Shown here: positions 1-5,257 of the stretch, piece by piece
Layout: each line of letters opens with the position of its first letter
How positions within the stretch are numbered: position 1 is the first letter of the stretch
Assembly (NCBI GenBank): GCA_024277475.1
Contig: JAJRVC010000303.1
Coordinates: forward strand, 1 to 6,084
Length of the DNA: 6,084 nt
Source of the DNA: Deltaproteobacteria bacterium
Lineage (GTDB): Bacteria; Desulfobacterota; Desulfobacteria; Desulfobacterales; JAFDCJ01
Direction of reading: 5' to 3'
Made by a program: the position numbers and the translations under genes
The notes under the pieces: generated by a model
Database searches by the model: none
What the model saw: the letters and a program-made list of their open reading frames with translations, nothing else
Told to the model about the DNA's origin: nothing

Positions 1-473
1 ACAGATTGGCCTCAAGCATCCCGGGCATGGGGGATGTTCTAACTCTGATCGAAAAAGCCCAGGCCGTTGTAGATGAGAAAAAGGCTGCGGAACTCGAAAA
101 AAAACTTCGAAAAAGCCAATTTACCCTGGAAGATTTTCGTGACCAAATGCTCCAGATCCGTAAAATGGGTTCGCTGAGCGATATCATGAAAATGATTCCC
201 GGAATGGGTAAACTCAAACACATGAAAAATATGGACATGGATGAAAAAGAACTTGTCCGGATTGAAGCTATTATAAATTCGATGACACCTTTGGAACGAC
301 GACGTCATGGGATCATAAACGGTAGTCGGCGTCGGAGAATAGCCAAGGGAAGCGGAACCCGGGTGCAGGATGTCAACCGGCTTTTAAAGAATTACACCCA
401 ATTACTGAAAATGCTCAAAAAGCTTAACAAAGGCGGCATGCAGGGACTTCAGCAGGGAATGCTGCCGTTTTAA
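1..473 (+). CDS. ffh: Signal recognition particle protein Ffh, C-terminal (M-domain) part, 5' truncated by window edge
   Basis: Ffh is the SRP GTPase that binds 4.5S/SRP RNA and hydrophobic signal sequences and delivers ribosomes to FtsY at the membrane. Only the end of the protein is visible; the frame is open from base 3 and begins with RLASSIPGMGD, the usual link from the NG GTPase domain to the M domain. Next come the methionine-rich finger-loop region (KMGSLSDIMKMIPGMGKL, about 165-215) and the SRP-RNA-binding helix-turn-helix, with IINSMTPLERR near 276-302 and GSRRRRIAKGSG at 321-356, the family signature. The tail is rich in Met, Gly and Gln (GGMQGLQQGMLPF), as usual. The GTPase motifs lie upstream of the window. 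The TTG at 6 is an internal Leu codon, not a start. rpsP follows after 15 nt, as in many bacteria. Identification is very secure. Confidence 0.97.
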   Translation, partial: RLASSIPGMGDVLTLIEKAQAVVDEKKAAELEKKLRKSQFTLEDFRDQMLQIRKMGSLSDIMKMIPGMGKLKHMKNMDMDEKELVRIEAIINSMTPLERRRHGIINGSRRRRIAKGSGTRVQDVNRLLKNYTQLLKMLKKLNKGGMQGLQQGMLPF

Positions 474-488
474 GGGAGAAAGGAAATT

Positions 489-743
489 ATGGCAGTTAAA
501 ATCAGATTGGCCAGACATGGAACAAAGAAAAAACCCTTTTATCGAATCGTCGTCGCTGACAGCGAGAGCCCGCGTGACGGCCGGTTCCTTGAAAATGTAG
601 GCACCTATGATCCGCTATACGATCCGGCTAAGATCATGCTGAAAACAGAGAGAATTCGATACTGGATGGATCAGGGCGCTCTTCCAACGGATACGGTGCA
701 AAGCCTGTTAAAAAAAGAAGGTTTTTTTACAGCAAGCGCATAA
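489..743 (+). CDS. rpsP: 30S ribosomal protein bS16
   Basis: bS16 is a small 30S subunit protein needed for assembly and stability of the 5' domain of 16S rRNA. The 84-residue product has the usual length and carries the whole family pattern: [20 protein letters not shown] at the N-terminus, then [23 protein letters not shown], and the C-terminal part with [20 protein letters not shown]. The ATG is preceded by purine-rich GGGAG (474-478) and AAGGA (480-484), either of which could serve as Shine-Dalgarno. It lies 15 nt after ffh and is probably cotranscribed. A 158-nt gap follows before the KH-domain gene, the first loose junction in the cluster. Confidence 0.98.
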   Translation: MAVKIRLARHGTKKKPFYRIVVADSESPRDGRFLENVGTYDPLYDPAKIMLKTERIRYWMDQGALPTDTVQSLLKKEGFFTASA

Positions 744-901
744 CCCGGACAAGTTTAGCCGGTCGTAGCGTAGCGGTCTCAGGTTCGTCGATCTTACGGC
801 TCGGAGATAGATTCCGCTTTGTCGGGGAATTGACTGTTAAATATGCATTCCCGTTGGTTCGTGGCCTCTGTTTCTAAACATCCAGCAAAGGAGCTGGTAC
901 C
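744..901 (+). other. 158-bp gene-free leader between rpsP and the KH-protein gene, with small inverted repeats
   Basis: No convincing ORF lies here; the rpsP frame closes at 743 and the KH gene has a good start at 902. Small inverted repeats are visible: GGGAAT at 825-830 with ATTCCC at 847-852 (extendable to CGGGAAT with a one-base bulge), CGGA/TCCG around 800-820, and CCAGC/GCTGG at 882-897. There is no T-tract that would make an intrinsic terminator. A TTGACT at 830-835 has no -10 hexamer at suitable distance, so I do not call a promoter. The segment may be a structured mRNA spacer; whether it is conserved cannot be judged from one sequence. Confidence 0.5.
882..897 (+). promoter_or_regulatory. 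Hairpin displaying the Shine-Dalgarno sequence of the KH-protein gene in its loop
   Basis: CCAGC (882-886) and GCTGG (893-897) are perfect reverse complements and enclose the loop AAAGGA (887-892). The loop plus the first stem base gives AAAGGAG, a strong Shine-Dalgarno, 8 nt before the ATG at 902. A stem of five pairs, four of them G-C, would expose the ribosome-binding bases in the loop. This is directly visible; any regulatory role is inference. Confidence 0.5.
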
Positions 902-1132
902 ATGAAAGACCTGATCGGTTACATCGCTCAAGCACTGGTGGACCATCCTGAACAAGTTAATGTCGTTGAGGTAGAGGGAAATCAGACCACCGTTCTGGAG
1001 CTTAAAGTGGCCAAAGAGGATATCGGGAAAGTAATCGGCAAACAGGGCAGAACGGTGAGAGCGATGCGGATCATCCTCAGTGCCGCTTCGGCCAAGATAA
1101 AAAAACGCACCATCCTGGAAATTGTTGAATAA
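902..1132 (+). CDS. khpA: Small KH-domain RNA-binding protein (KhpA / YlqC family)
   Basis: The product is a single KH domain of 76 residues, the normal length of KhpA/YlqC proteins, which bind RNA, often with the partner KhpB/Jag, and are linked to cell division and small-RNA function in Gram-positive bacteria. The N-terminus [19 protein letters not shown] is typical, followed by the VVEVEG strand and [19 protein letters not shown] (residues 41-59). G46-K47-Q48-G49 is the GxxG nucleic-acid-binding loop. The ATG at 902 has a strong AAAGGAG 8 nt upstream, set in a hairpin loop. The stop is followed with no gap by the rimM ATG (TAAATG). The position between rpsP and rimM is the standard one for this family and suggests a role near ribosome biogenesis. 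The symbol is by family; its exact role in this organism is unknown. Confidence 0.93.
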   Translation: MKDLIGYIAQALVDHPEQVNVVEVEGNQTTVLELKVAKEDIGKVIGKQGRTVRAMRIILSAASAKIKKRTILEIVE

Positions 1133-1639
1133 ATGCAGGGCTATGTGCTCATCGGAAAAATAGTTGGTATCCACGGGATGAAGGGTACAAACAAGTTACG
1201 TTCCTATGCGGAATCTTTGTCGGTGTTCTCGCCCGGCAGTTCGATCCTCGTTCGCGATCTTCGCGGCCGGGAAGCAAGCTATGAAATAAACTGGGTTAAA
1301 CCGCATACCGGGACCCCTCTTATATCGTTTAAAGAGATTACGAATCGCGACCAGGCCAAAGCATTGATCGGCGGTGAGCTGTTTATCCCGCAAACAGATC
1401 TGCCCGAATTGGATGAGGATACCTATTACTGGTACGATCTGATCGGAACCGAAGTTTATACGACAACTGAAGAATTTCTCGGTCGGATTGAATCGATTAT
1501 CGAAACCGGCAGTAATGATGTCTACGTTGTTAAAAGGGATGAAAAGGAAGTGTTGATTCCGGCTCTTGAGTCGGTGGTTCTGGAAATCGATTTGGAGCAT
1601 AATCGAATGCAAGTCGAACTGCCTGAAGGCTTGGCGTAA
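1133..1639 (+). CDS. rimM: Ribosome maturation factor RimM
   Basis: RimM binds uS19 and helps mature the 3' (head) domain of the 30S subunit. The 168-residue protein has the usual two-part layout. The N-terminal beta-barrel begins YVLIGKIVGIHGMKGTNKLR, matching the family's GKIVGxHGLKG signature. A C-terminal PRC-barrel runs from about residue 95, with YYWYDLIGTEV at 98 onward, GRIESIIETGSNDVYVVK, and the closing EVLIPALESVVLEIDLEHN plus LPEGL. The ATG directly abuts the stop of the KH gene (TAAATG) and has only a weak GGA about 13 nt upstream, so translation probably depends on reinitiation after the KH gene. Downstream, where trmD usually follows closely, a repeat element now intervenes. 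Confidence 0.97.
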   Translation: MQGYVLIGKIVGIHGMKGTNKLRSYAESLSVFSPGSSILVRDLRGREASYEINWVKPHTGTPLISFKEITNRDQAKALIGGELFIPQTDLPELDEDTYYWYDLIGTEVYTTTEEFLGRIESIIETGSNDVYVVKRDEKEVLIPALESVVLEIDLEHNRMQVELPEGLA

Positions 1640-1671
1640 AGAACGCAACAAATCATGAATGGATTATTGTT

Positions 1672-1825
1672 TTCACCGCAGACGCAAAGGACGCAGAGTT
1701 GTTTTTTTCTTGTTCTTTGCCTTTGATCCTCCCAAAATACCTGCAGACAGGAAAGACGGCAAAGAATAAAAGAGCACTTTTTTTAATATAATTAACCTTT
1801 GCGTTCTCTGCGCCTTTGCGGTGAA
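1672..1825. repeat. 154-bp imperfect inverted-repeat (MITE-like) element between rimM and trmD
   Basis: The left arm (1672-1698, starting TTCACCGCA) and right arm (1797-1825, ending GCGGTGAA) are reverse complements apart from one 2-nt gap and four mismatches. The arms are built from ACGCAAAG/ACGCAGAG-like units. Inside lies a second, perfect 9-bp inverted repeat: TTCTTTGCC at 1713-1721 with GGCAAAGAA at 1758-1766. The centre is A/T-rich with runs of T. I recall units of the type CACCGCAAAGACGCAAAG as dispersed, non-coding repeats in many environmental genomes, where they give spurious ORFs reading [10 protein letters not shown]; that is memory, not a search. No transposase is present, so the element would be non-autonomous. 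Its right end supplies the sequence just before the trmD start. Confidence 0.8.
1787..1792 (+). promoter_or_regulatory. Possible -10 hexamer inside the repeat element, upstream of trmD
   Basis: TATAAT is a perfect -10 consensus, 38 nt before the trmD ATG at 1830, in an A/T-rich stretch. No recognisable TTGACA-like -35 lies 16-18 nt upstream (1763-1770 reads AGAATAAA), and there is no TG extension. It may be a chance match in A/T-rich DNA or a weak promoter brought in by the repeat. Confidence 0.2.
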
Positions 1826-1829
1826 TAAG

Positions 1830-2615
1830 ATGAATTTTGTTGTGCTGACGATTTTCCCGGAAATGTTTGAGCCATTTTGGGCCCATGGGATTATTCGCAG
1901 AGCGATCGAACATAAAAAGATTTTTACTTCAACTGTAAACATCAGAGATTACGCCCGGGACCGGCACCAGGTTACTGATGACAGACCGTATGGCGGCGGC
2001 AGCGGCATGGTAATGAAACCAGAGCCCCTGGCCGGAGCCATTCAGGCTGCTACCCGGAAAATTCCGGCGGATGTGACAGTCTTACTGACGCCCCAGGGAA
2101 AACCCTTTGATCAGAATATGGCCAAAGAACTGGCATCATTTGATGGGTTGGTTCTGATTTGCGGTCGCTATGAAGGTGTCGATGAGCGGATCTGTCACGA
2201 TCTCATTGACTATGAAATTTCAATCGGCGACTATGTGCTCACCGGCGGTGAGCTGGCGGCAATGATCATTGTTGACGCAGTCACACGGCTGATACCCGGC
2301 ACCCTTGGGGGTGAGGATGCAGCTGAAAATGACTCGTTTTCAAACGGCCTGCTTGAACATGCACATTATACACGGCCACGAATATTTGAGGACCAGGAGG
2401 TCCCCGGGGTTCTGCTGTCCGGCCATCATCAGGAAATTGAAAGATGGCGTCTTGAATCATCTTTGATGCGGACGCTATTAAAAAGGCCGGATTTGTTACA
2501 GCAAAAAAACCTGGGCCGGCAAGAAATTGAAATTCTGGAAAAGTGGAGCAACGAAATAAATAATATAATTTATGCCCAATCTTTACGTAGCATTGACCCA
2601 TTATCCGGTTCTTGA
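1830..2615 (+). CDS. trmD: tRNA (guanine37-N1)-methyltransferase TrmD
   Basis: TrmD uses S-adenosylmethionine to make m1G at position 37 of tRNAs with G36, preventing frameshifting; it is usually essential. From ATG 1830 the protein has 261 residues, slightly long because of the tail overlapping the next gene. Family motifs in order are [13 protein letters not shown] (1-13), [15 protein letters not shown] (52-66), [11 protein letters not shown] (85-95), [13 protein letters not shown] (109-121), and the knot region [17 protein letters not shown] (129-145). These are followed by R153 and D168 in [17 protein letters not shown], equivalent to E. coli R154 and the catalytic D169. I prefer ATG 1830 to the in-frame GTG at 1821 because homologs begin at this beta-strand. 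GGTGA (1820-1824), 5 nt upstream, is the only Shine-Dalgarno-like match and lies in the repeat arm. The last 44 nt overlap the next gene in another frame. Confidence 0.97.
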   Translation: MNFVVLTIFPEMFEPFWAHGIIRRAIEHKKIFTSTVNIRDYARDRHQVTDDRPYGGGSGMVMKPEPLAGAIQAATRKIPADVTVLLTPQGKPFDQNMAKELASFDGLVLICGRYEGVDERICHDLIDYEISIGDYVLTGGELAAMIIVDAVTRLIPGTLGGEDAAENDSFSNGLLEHAHYTRPRIFEDQEVPGVLLSGHHQEIERWRLESSLMRTLLKRPDLLQQKNLGRQEIEILEKWSNEINNIIYAQSLRSIDPLSGS

Positions 2616-3132
2616 TAAGAGGGGCGATATCATCGCTTCGGCTTTAACCAACTTGGATTTACACGACATTTCCAGGGTGGCGAAGACATATGGGGTAAAA
2701 TCGTTCTATGTGGTTACCCCGCTTTCTGACCAGAAAGTGCTTGCAAAAAAGATCATCGCTCATTGGACCGAGGGTGCCGGAGCAGCCTATAACCCGGATA
2801 GACGCAGGGCTCTTGAACTGATCAAAGTTAAAGATTCCATTATAGATGTCGTTGAAGACATCGACGGCATAGAAAACAGTTACCCGAAAACAGTTACAAC
2901 AAGCGCTCGAAGGTATCCGTCAAGCATCGGCTACGCAGACTTCAGAGACATTCTCGAAAGCGGCATACCGCATCTGCTGATTTTCGGTACTGCTTGGGGT
3001 TTAGCTGAATCGTTAATATCCGAAGCGGATTTTGTGCTGGAATCCATTACGGGCACAACGGGTTATAACCATCTGTCGGTTCGCTCAGCAGTGGCGATTA
3101 TACTGGACAGACTTTTGGGACCAGGAAAATAA
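2572..3132 (+). CDS. SPOUT-fold RNA methyltransferase, TM1570-like (Methyltrn_RNA_4 family)
   Basis: The 186-residue product matches the TM1570-type SPOUT methyltransferases: [20 protein letters not shown] near the start, [17 protein letters not shown] (residues 26-42), the FGTAWGLAE cofactor-loop strand (138-146), and the C-terminal knot helix [20 protein letters not shown] (163-182). Such proteins are SAM-dependent RNA methyltransferases. They are commonly encoded next to trmD, and I recall natural TrmD fusions to this domain, which implies tRNA as substrate; the modified nucleotide cannot be told from sequence. The ATG lies inside trmD (44-nt overlap, +1 frame relative to it). It has no clear Shine-Dalgarno (A/T-rich upstream), so coupling to trmD translation is likely. 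The start is right because the first strand (LYVALTHYP) begins immediately after it. rplS follows after 20 nt. Confidence 0.9.
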   Translation: MPNLYVALTHYPVLDKRGDIIASALTNLDLHDISRVAKTYGVKSFYVVTPLSDQKVLAKKIIAHWTEGAGAAYNPDRRRALELIKVKDSIIDVVEDIDGIENSYPKTVTTSARRYPSSIGYADFRDILESGIPHLLIFGTAWGLAESLISEADFVLESITGTTGYNHLSVRSAVAIILDRLLGPGK

Positions 3133-3152
3133 AATTAATTATTGGAGGCGAA

Positions 3153-3500
3153 ATGAAAAAAATAGAAAAATTAGAAAGAGAACATTTACGCATGGATATG
3201 CCAGCTTTCGGACCGGGTGACACTGTCAAAGTCTATGTAAAAATCAAAGAAGGCGAGAAAGAACGTATTCAGGCTTTCCAAGGCGTTGTCATTTCCAAAC
3301 GCAAAGGCTCCACCAATGCAACATTTACCGTGCGCAAGGTTTCATACGGCATTGGTGTGGAACGTATCTTCCCGACACATTCACCCATTATTGATAAAAT
3401 AGAAGTCATTACCCGGGGGCGTGTGCGACGAGCAAAAATTTACTATCTGCGCAAACTCAAAGGAAAAGCCGCTAGAATTAAGGAACGGCGGTTTCATTAA
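3153..3500 (+). CDS. rplS: 50S ribosomal protein bL19
   Basis: bL19 sits at the 30S-50S interface and contributes to an intersubunit bridge. The 115-residue product has normal length and conserved blocks: [20 protein letters not shown], then [36 protein letters not shown], and the basic C-terminus with [20 protein letters not shown]. The ATG is preceded by GGAGG (3144-3148), four bases away, the clearest ribosome-binding site in the cluster, as expected for an abundant ribosomal protein. It follows the methyltransferase gene by 20 nt. The repeat element of the next gap begins three nucleotides after its stop. Confidence 0.98.
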   Translation: MKKIEKLEREHLRMDMPAFGPGDTVKVYVKIKEGEKERIQAFQGVVISKRKGSTNATFTVRKVSYGIGVERIFPTHSPIIDKIEVITRGRVRRAKIYYLRKLKGKAARIKERRFH

Positions 3501-3503
3501 GGA

Positions 3504-3718
3504 CAGAAGGCAGAGGTCGGAAAACAGAGGTCGGAATACCGAAAATAGAAATCAAAATACCAGCGGTTGCCGGTTTAGGTTGTGTCTTAACGAAAGCAGA
3601 AATCTGATTGCTGCTTACGAACCAATACCTTATTTTTTCTGTTAGATACACCTGATATTCTGATAACTGACCTCTGTCATCCGCCATCTGAAATCTGTTT
3701 TCTGACATCTGTCATCTG
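3504..3718. repeat. About 215-bp imperfect inverted-repeat element filling the rplS-rnhB gap
   Basis: The left arm (3504-3535) and right arm (3687-3718) are reverse complementary at 25 of 32 positions, including GAAAACAGA paired with TCTGTTTTC. Four of the seven mismatches become G-U pairs if the plus strand is transcribed. Within the left arm CAGAGGTCGGAA occurs twice, 14 nt apart (3511 and 3525). In the right arm CATCTGAAATC occurs twice, 28 nt apart (3685 and 3713). A small inner hairpin, AAGCAG 3594-3599 with CTGCTT 3611-3616, lies in the middle. I recall CAGA/TCAGA-rich arms of this kind as dispersed intergenic repeats in related genomes. No transposase or real gene is present. The sequence is unrelated to the element upstream of trmD. 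Confidence 0.75.
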
Positions 3719-3725
3719 AAATCCG

Positions 3726-4331
3726 ATGAAAGATTTATGGGTTTTTGAAAAAGAAGCCGCCGCAAAAGGGCGCAAAGATATCGCAGGCATTGACGAGGCC
3801 GGCCGGGGTCCCTTGGCCGGCCCCGTTGTTTCGGCAGCTGTAATCCTGCCCGTCACATTCCGAAATTCAGATATTACCGACTCCAAAAAATTATCTTCTA
3901 AAAAGCGGCAGAAGTTGTATGATGTGATCTATGCTCATGCCGTTTCAGTTGGCATCGGCATTGTGGATCCGATAGAAATAGATCGAATCAACATTTTGCA
4001 GGCCTCATTGCTGGCCATGGCCATGGCGGTTAAGAACCTTGCCCCCCGCCCCGATTATCTGCTGATCGACGGTATTTTTCCCATCCCAACCGATCTGCCC
4101 CAACAACCGATTGTCAAAGGTGACGCATTAAGCATCTCGATTGCCGCAGCCTCTATCATCGCCAAAGTCTCCCGAGACCGTCTGATGCAAAAATATCATC
4201 ATTACTACCCTCAGTTCGATTTTCCAAAACATAAAGGCTATCCGACCCGGGCTCACAGGGAGGCCATCCGGAAATTCGGCTGTTGTCCCATCCACCGAAA
4301 AAGTTTCAAAGGGGTCAAGGAATACGTTTAA
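3726..4331 (+). CDS. rnhB: Ribonuclease HII
   Basis: RNase HII cuts RNA in RNA-DNA hybrids and starts removal of single ribonucleotides misincorporated in DNA. The 201-residue protein has all family motifs: IAGIDEAGRGPLAGPVV (19-35) with catalytic D23 and E24, TDSKKLSSKKR (51-61), LLIDG with D115, IVKGDALSISIAAASIIAKV with D133, and FPKHKGYPT with Y172, the likely ribose-sensing tyrosine region. The D-E-D-D metal site is complete, and the D115-D133 spacing equals that in E. coli. ATG 3726 is the best start, since WVFEKEAAAKG just before the first motif resembles the N-terminus of relatives. There is no Shine-Dalgarno: the seven bases before the ATG directly follow the repeat arm. In many relatives yraN and rsmI follow; here the plus-strand run ends. 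Confidence 0.97.
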   Translation: MKDLWVFEKEAAAKGRKDIAGIDEAGRGPLAGPVVSAAVILPVTFRNSDITDSKKLSSKKRQKLYDVIYAHAVSVGIGIVDPIEIDRINILQASLLAMAMAVKNLAPRPDYLLIDGIFPIPTDLPQQPIVKGDALSISIAAASIIAKVSRDRLMQKYHHYYPQFDFPKHKGYPTRAHREAIRKFGCCPIHRKSFKGVKEYV

Positions 4332-4351
4332 ACTTCTCTCAAGGCATCCCA

Positions 4352-4402
4352 GCCGCTGGCCTGAAAAGCGGCCGGTCTGATCGGAAAAGAAACTGATTAG
4401 AC
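4352..4402. terminator. Hairpins between the converging rnhB and vapC ends; possible weak terminator
   Basis: Two stems lie in the 73-nt gap. GCCGCT (4352-4357) pairs with AGCGGC (4367-4372) across a 9-nt loop. GTCTGATC (4375-4382) pairs with GATTAGAC (4395-4402), with one G-U pair, across a 12-nt loop. Neither is followed by a T-tract on either strand, so this is not a standard intrinsic terminator. Position between convergent genes is the main argument for a 3'-end role. Confidence 0.3.
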
Positions 4403-4404
4403 TC

Positions 4405-4818
4405 TTACATCATTTCGGGACTGATTAATCTGACTCTTGGAAAATATGTGCGGTATCTTGACTCATCGCGTGTGATTAAGTTTATTCCCAAGATTGCGGC
4501 ATGTGCACCAATATAGAAATCTGGTAGGACTGATCTTTTAGTGCCTCTATTTTTTCGATACTTTAAAAAAGCTTTTCCAGCTAAAAACAATGCTTCTTTA
4601 GGAATTTCAAGCATCTGCAAACCGGCACGGTTTAAGGCAGACTCCAACTCTTCTATTTTTTTAAAACCGACGGATACTTCAGAGTATATGACAGGATTGA
4701 TAAATAATTTTGTAATCGAGCTAAATTTTTCCAATTTAGATTCCGACCATTCAACCCAGTTGGGATCATCGAGAAAAACGTCCAAAATAATGTTCGAATC
4801 AACCAGTATACCCCTCAT
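4405..4818 (-). CDS. vapC: PIN-domain ribonuclease toxin, VapC family
   Basis: VapC toxins are Mg-dependent PIN-domain RNases, often cutting initiator tRNA or the rRNA sarcin-ricin loop. The 137-residue protein has the PIN acidic set: D7 in ILVDSNIILDVF, E47 in NPVIYSEVSVGF, D100 in LPDFYIGAHAA, and D118 in LITRDESRYRTYFP. All four metal-site residues are present, so it is probably active. Its ATG overlaps the antitoxin stop by one base (TAATG), and GAGGA (complement of 4826-4830) lies 7 nt upstream, so it is coupled to the antitoxin gene. Composition is A/T-rich: the 60 bases from 4681 contain only 15 G/C, unlike rnhB, which suggests horizontal acquisition. The target RNA cannot be predicted from the sequence. 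Confidence 0.9.
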   Translation of the reverse strand: MRGILVDSNIILDVFLDDPNWVEWSESKLEKFSSITKLFINPVIYSEVSVGFKKIEELESALNRAGLQMLEIPKEALFLAGKAFLKYRKNRGTKRSVLPDFYIGAHAAILGINLITRDESRYRTYFPRVRLISPEMM

Positions 4819-5042
4819 TAATCTTTCCTCGTTAAGGCCATTATCTCATCGGTTGTCATTCTAACTGTAGCAACACCCCTCAATTTTCTGAATTTATTAT
4901 TGCGGTTTCCCGGCCCTTGTTTCTTAACAATATAGACGCGATCTTTTTCCTCAACAAACTCGATATCCGTGGCAGGAACAATCCCTAATTTTTCTCGAAT
5001 ATGTTGCGGTATCGTTACCTGTCCCTTTGTTGTCACACGCAT
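4818..5042 (-). CDS. vapB: AbrB/MazE-type (SpoVT-AbrB swapped-hairpin) antitoxin, VapB
   Basis: The 74-residue protein starts MRVTTKGQVTIPQHIREKLG, the signature of the SpoVT/AbrB swapped-hairpin DNA-binding domain. It continues IVPATDIEFVEEKDRVYIVKK, completing that domain by about residue 42. The C-terminal part, ending VRMTTDEIMALTRKD, is likely the segment that wraps and inhibits the toxin. Antitoxins of this type neutralise the partner VapC and repress their own promoter as an antitoxin-toxin complex. The ATG has a strong Shine-Dalgarno, GGAGGTGA (complement of 5046-5053). The stop codon overlaps the toxin ATG by one base, the standard arrangement. A perfect palindrome in the promoter fits autoregulation. 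The family assignment is firm; the name vapB rests on the toxin partner. Confidence 0.9.
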   Translation of the reverse strand: MRVTTKGQVTIPQHIREKLGIVPATDIEFVEEKDRVYIVKKQGPGNRNNKFRKLRGVATVRMTTDEIMALTRKD

Positions 5043-5061
5043 AGTTCACCTCCAGTATGTG

Positions 5062-5083
5062 GTAATACCTGTAAGAGTATTAC
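5062..5083. promoter_or_regulatory. Palindromic operator candidate for VapBC autoregulation
   Basis: GTAATAC (5062-5068) and GTATTAC (5077-5083) form a perfect 7-bp inverted repeat separated by 8 nt. It overlaps the -10 region of the vapBC promoter and lies 20 nt upstream of the vapB start. Two-fold symmetric sites in this position are the normal binding sites of AbrB/MazE-type antitoxin dimers. The repeat is seen directly; the binding is inferred. Confidence 0.6.
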
Positions 5084-5102
5084 TTTTTTTAAATATTGTC
5101 AA
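5074..5102 (-). promoter_or_regulatory. Likely sigma70-type promoter of vapBC
   Basis: On the minus strand a perfect -35, TTGACA (complement of 5097-5102), is followed after 17 nt by TACTCT (complement of 5074-5079) as a weak -10. TAATAC (complement of 5077-5082) is closer to consensus but only 14 nt away. Transcription would start about 25 nt before the vapB ATG. The -10 region overlaps the palindromic operator candidate. Confidence 0.5.
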
Positions 5103-5161
5103 GCTATAATGTTCGAGCCGAGGCGTACGTGTTGTTTGTGAGCGCCCACTTTAAAACGACC

Positions 5162-5189
5162 TTGACATATCTATAATTTGCCGTATCAT
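5162..5189 (+). promoter_or_regulatory. Sigma70-type promoter of the IclR-family gene
   Basis: A perfect TTGACA (5162-5167) and TATCAT (5184-5189, five of six matches to TATAAT) are separated by 16 nt. Transcription would start near 5196, giving a leader of roughly 75 nt before the ATG at 5270. It diverges from the vapBC promoter, whose -35 is about 60 bp away. The rest of the 227-bp divergent region shows no gene. Confidence 0.6.
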
Positions 5190-5236
5190 ATTTATCATCA
5201 TTGAATAGCACTCGATTATAATAAATAACCAGAAAT

Positions 5237-5257
5237 CAATGGTGTATCCAACCATTG
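5237..5257. promoter_or_regulatory. Perfect 7-bp palindrome upstream of the IclR-family gene
   Basis: CAATGGT (5237-5243) and ACCATTG (5251-5257) are perfect reverse complements around a 7-nt spacer. The site lies in the predicted leader downstream of the promoter and runs by two bases into the IclR-box-like palindrome at 5256-5270. It could be a second operator or an RNA hairpin. Confidence 0.4.

Noticed and set aside
794..1174. 126-codon minus-strand ORF opposite the KH gene
   Set aside because: Antisense shadow of a clear KH-domain gene; no recognisable motifs.
1196..1651. 151-codon minus-strand ORF opposite rimM
   Set aside because: Antisense shadow; rimM matches its family along its full length.
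1821..1829. GTG at 1821 as the trmD start
   Set aside because: It adds only three residues before the conserved [13 protein letters not shown] and lies in the repeat arm; ATG 1830 fits the family better, though GTG cannot be excluded.
1653..1942. Two overlapping minus-strand ORFs across the rimM-trmD gap, reading [10 protein letters not shown] and similar
   Set aside because: They are produced by the inverted-repeat element and run into trmD; no ribosome-binding site or protein-like composition.
2572..2615. Frameshifted (broken) trmD-methyltransferase fusion
   Set aside because: TrmD is complete with all motifs, and the second protein starts correctly with its first beta-strand; two overlapping intact genes explain the data better.
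3594..3646. Intrinsic terminator after rplS (AAGCAG/CTGCTT stem with a later T-run)
   Set aside because: The T-run starts more than 15 nt after the stem, too far for an intrinsic terminator.
3421..3708. Short ORFs on both strands across the rplS-rnhB gap
   Set aside because: They consist mostly of translated CAGA/TCAGA repeat arms and overlap rplS; no family motifs.
3501..3725. CRISPR-like array suggested by repeated CAGA/CATCTGAAATC units
   Set aside because: The units are short and degenerate, with irregular spacing and opposite orientations in the two arms; there are no uniform spacers and no cas genes.
4541..4864. 107-codon plus-strand ORF opposite vapC
   Set aside because: It runs antisense to a PIN-domain gene with all catalytic residues and has no support of its own.
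5105..5110. TATAAT on the plus strand as a promoter for the IclR-family gene
   Set aside because: No -35 at proper distance; the TTGACA/TATCAT pair at 5162-5189 is much better placed and spaced.
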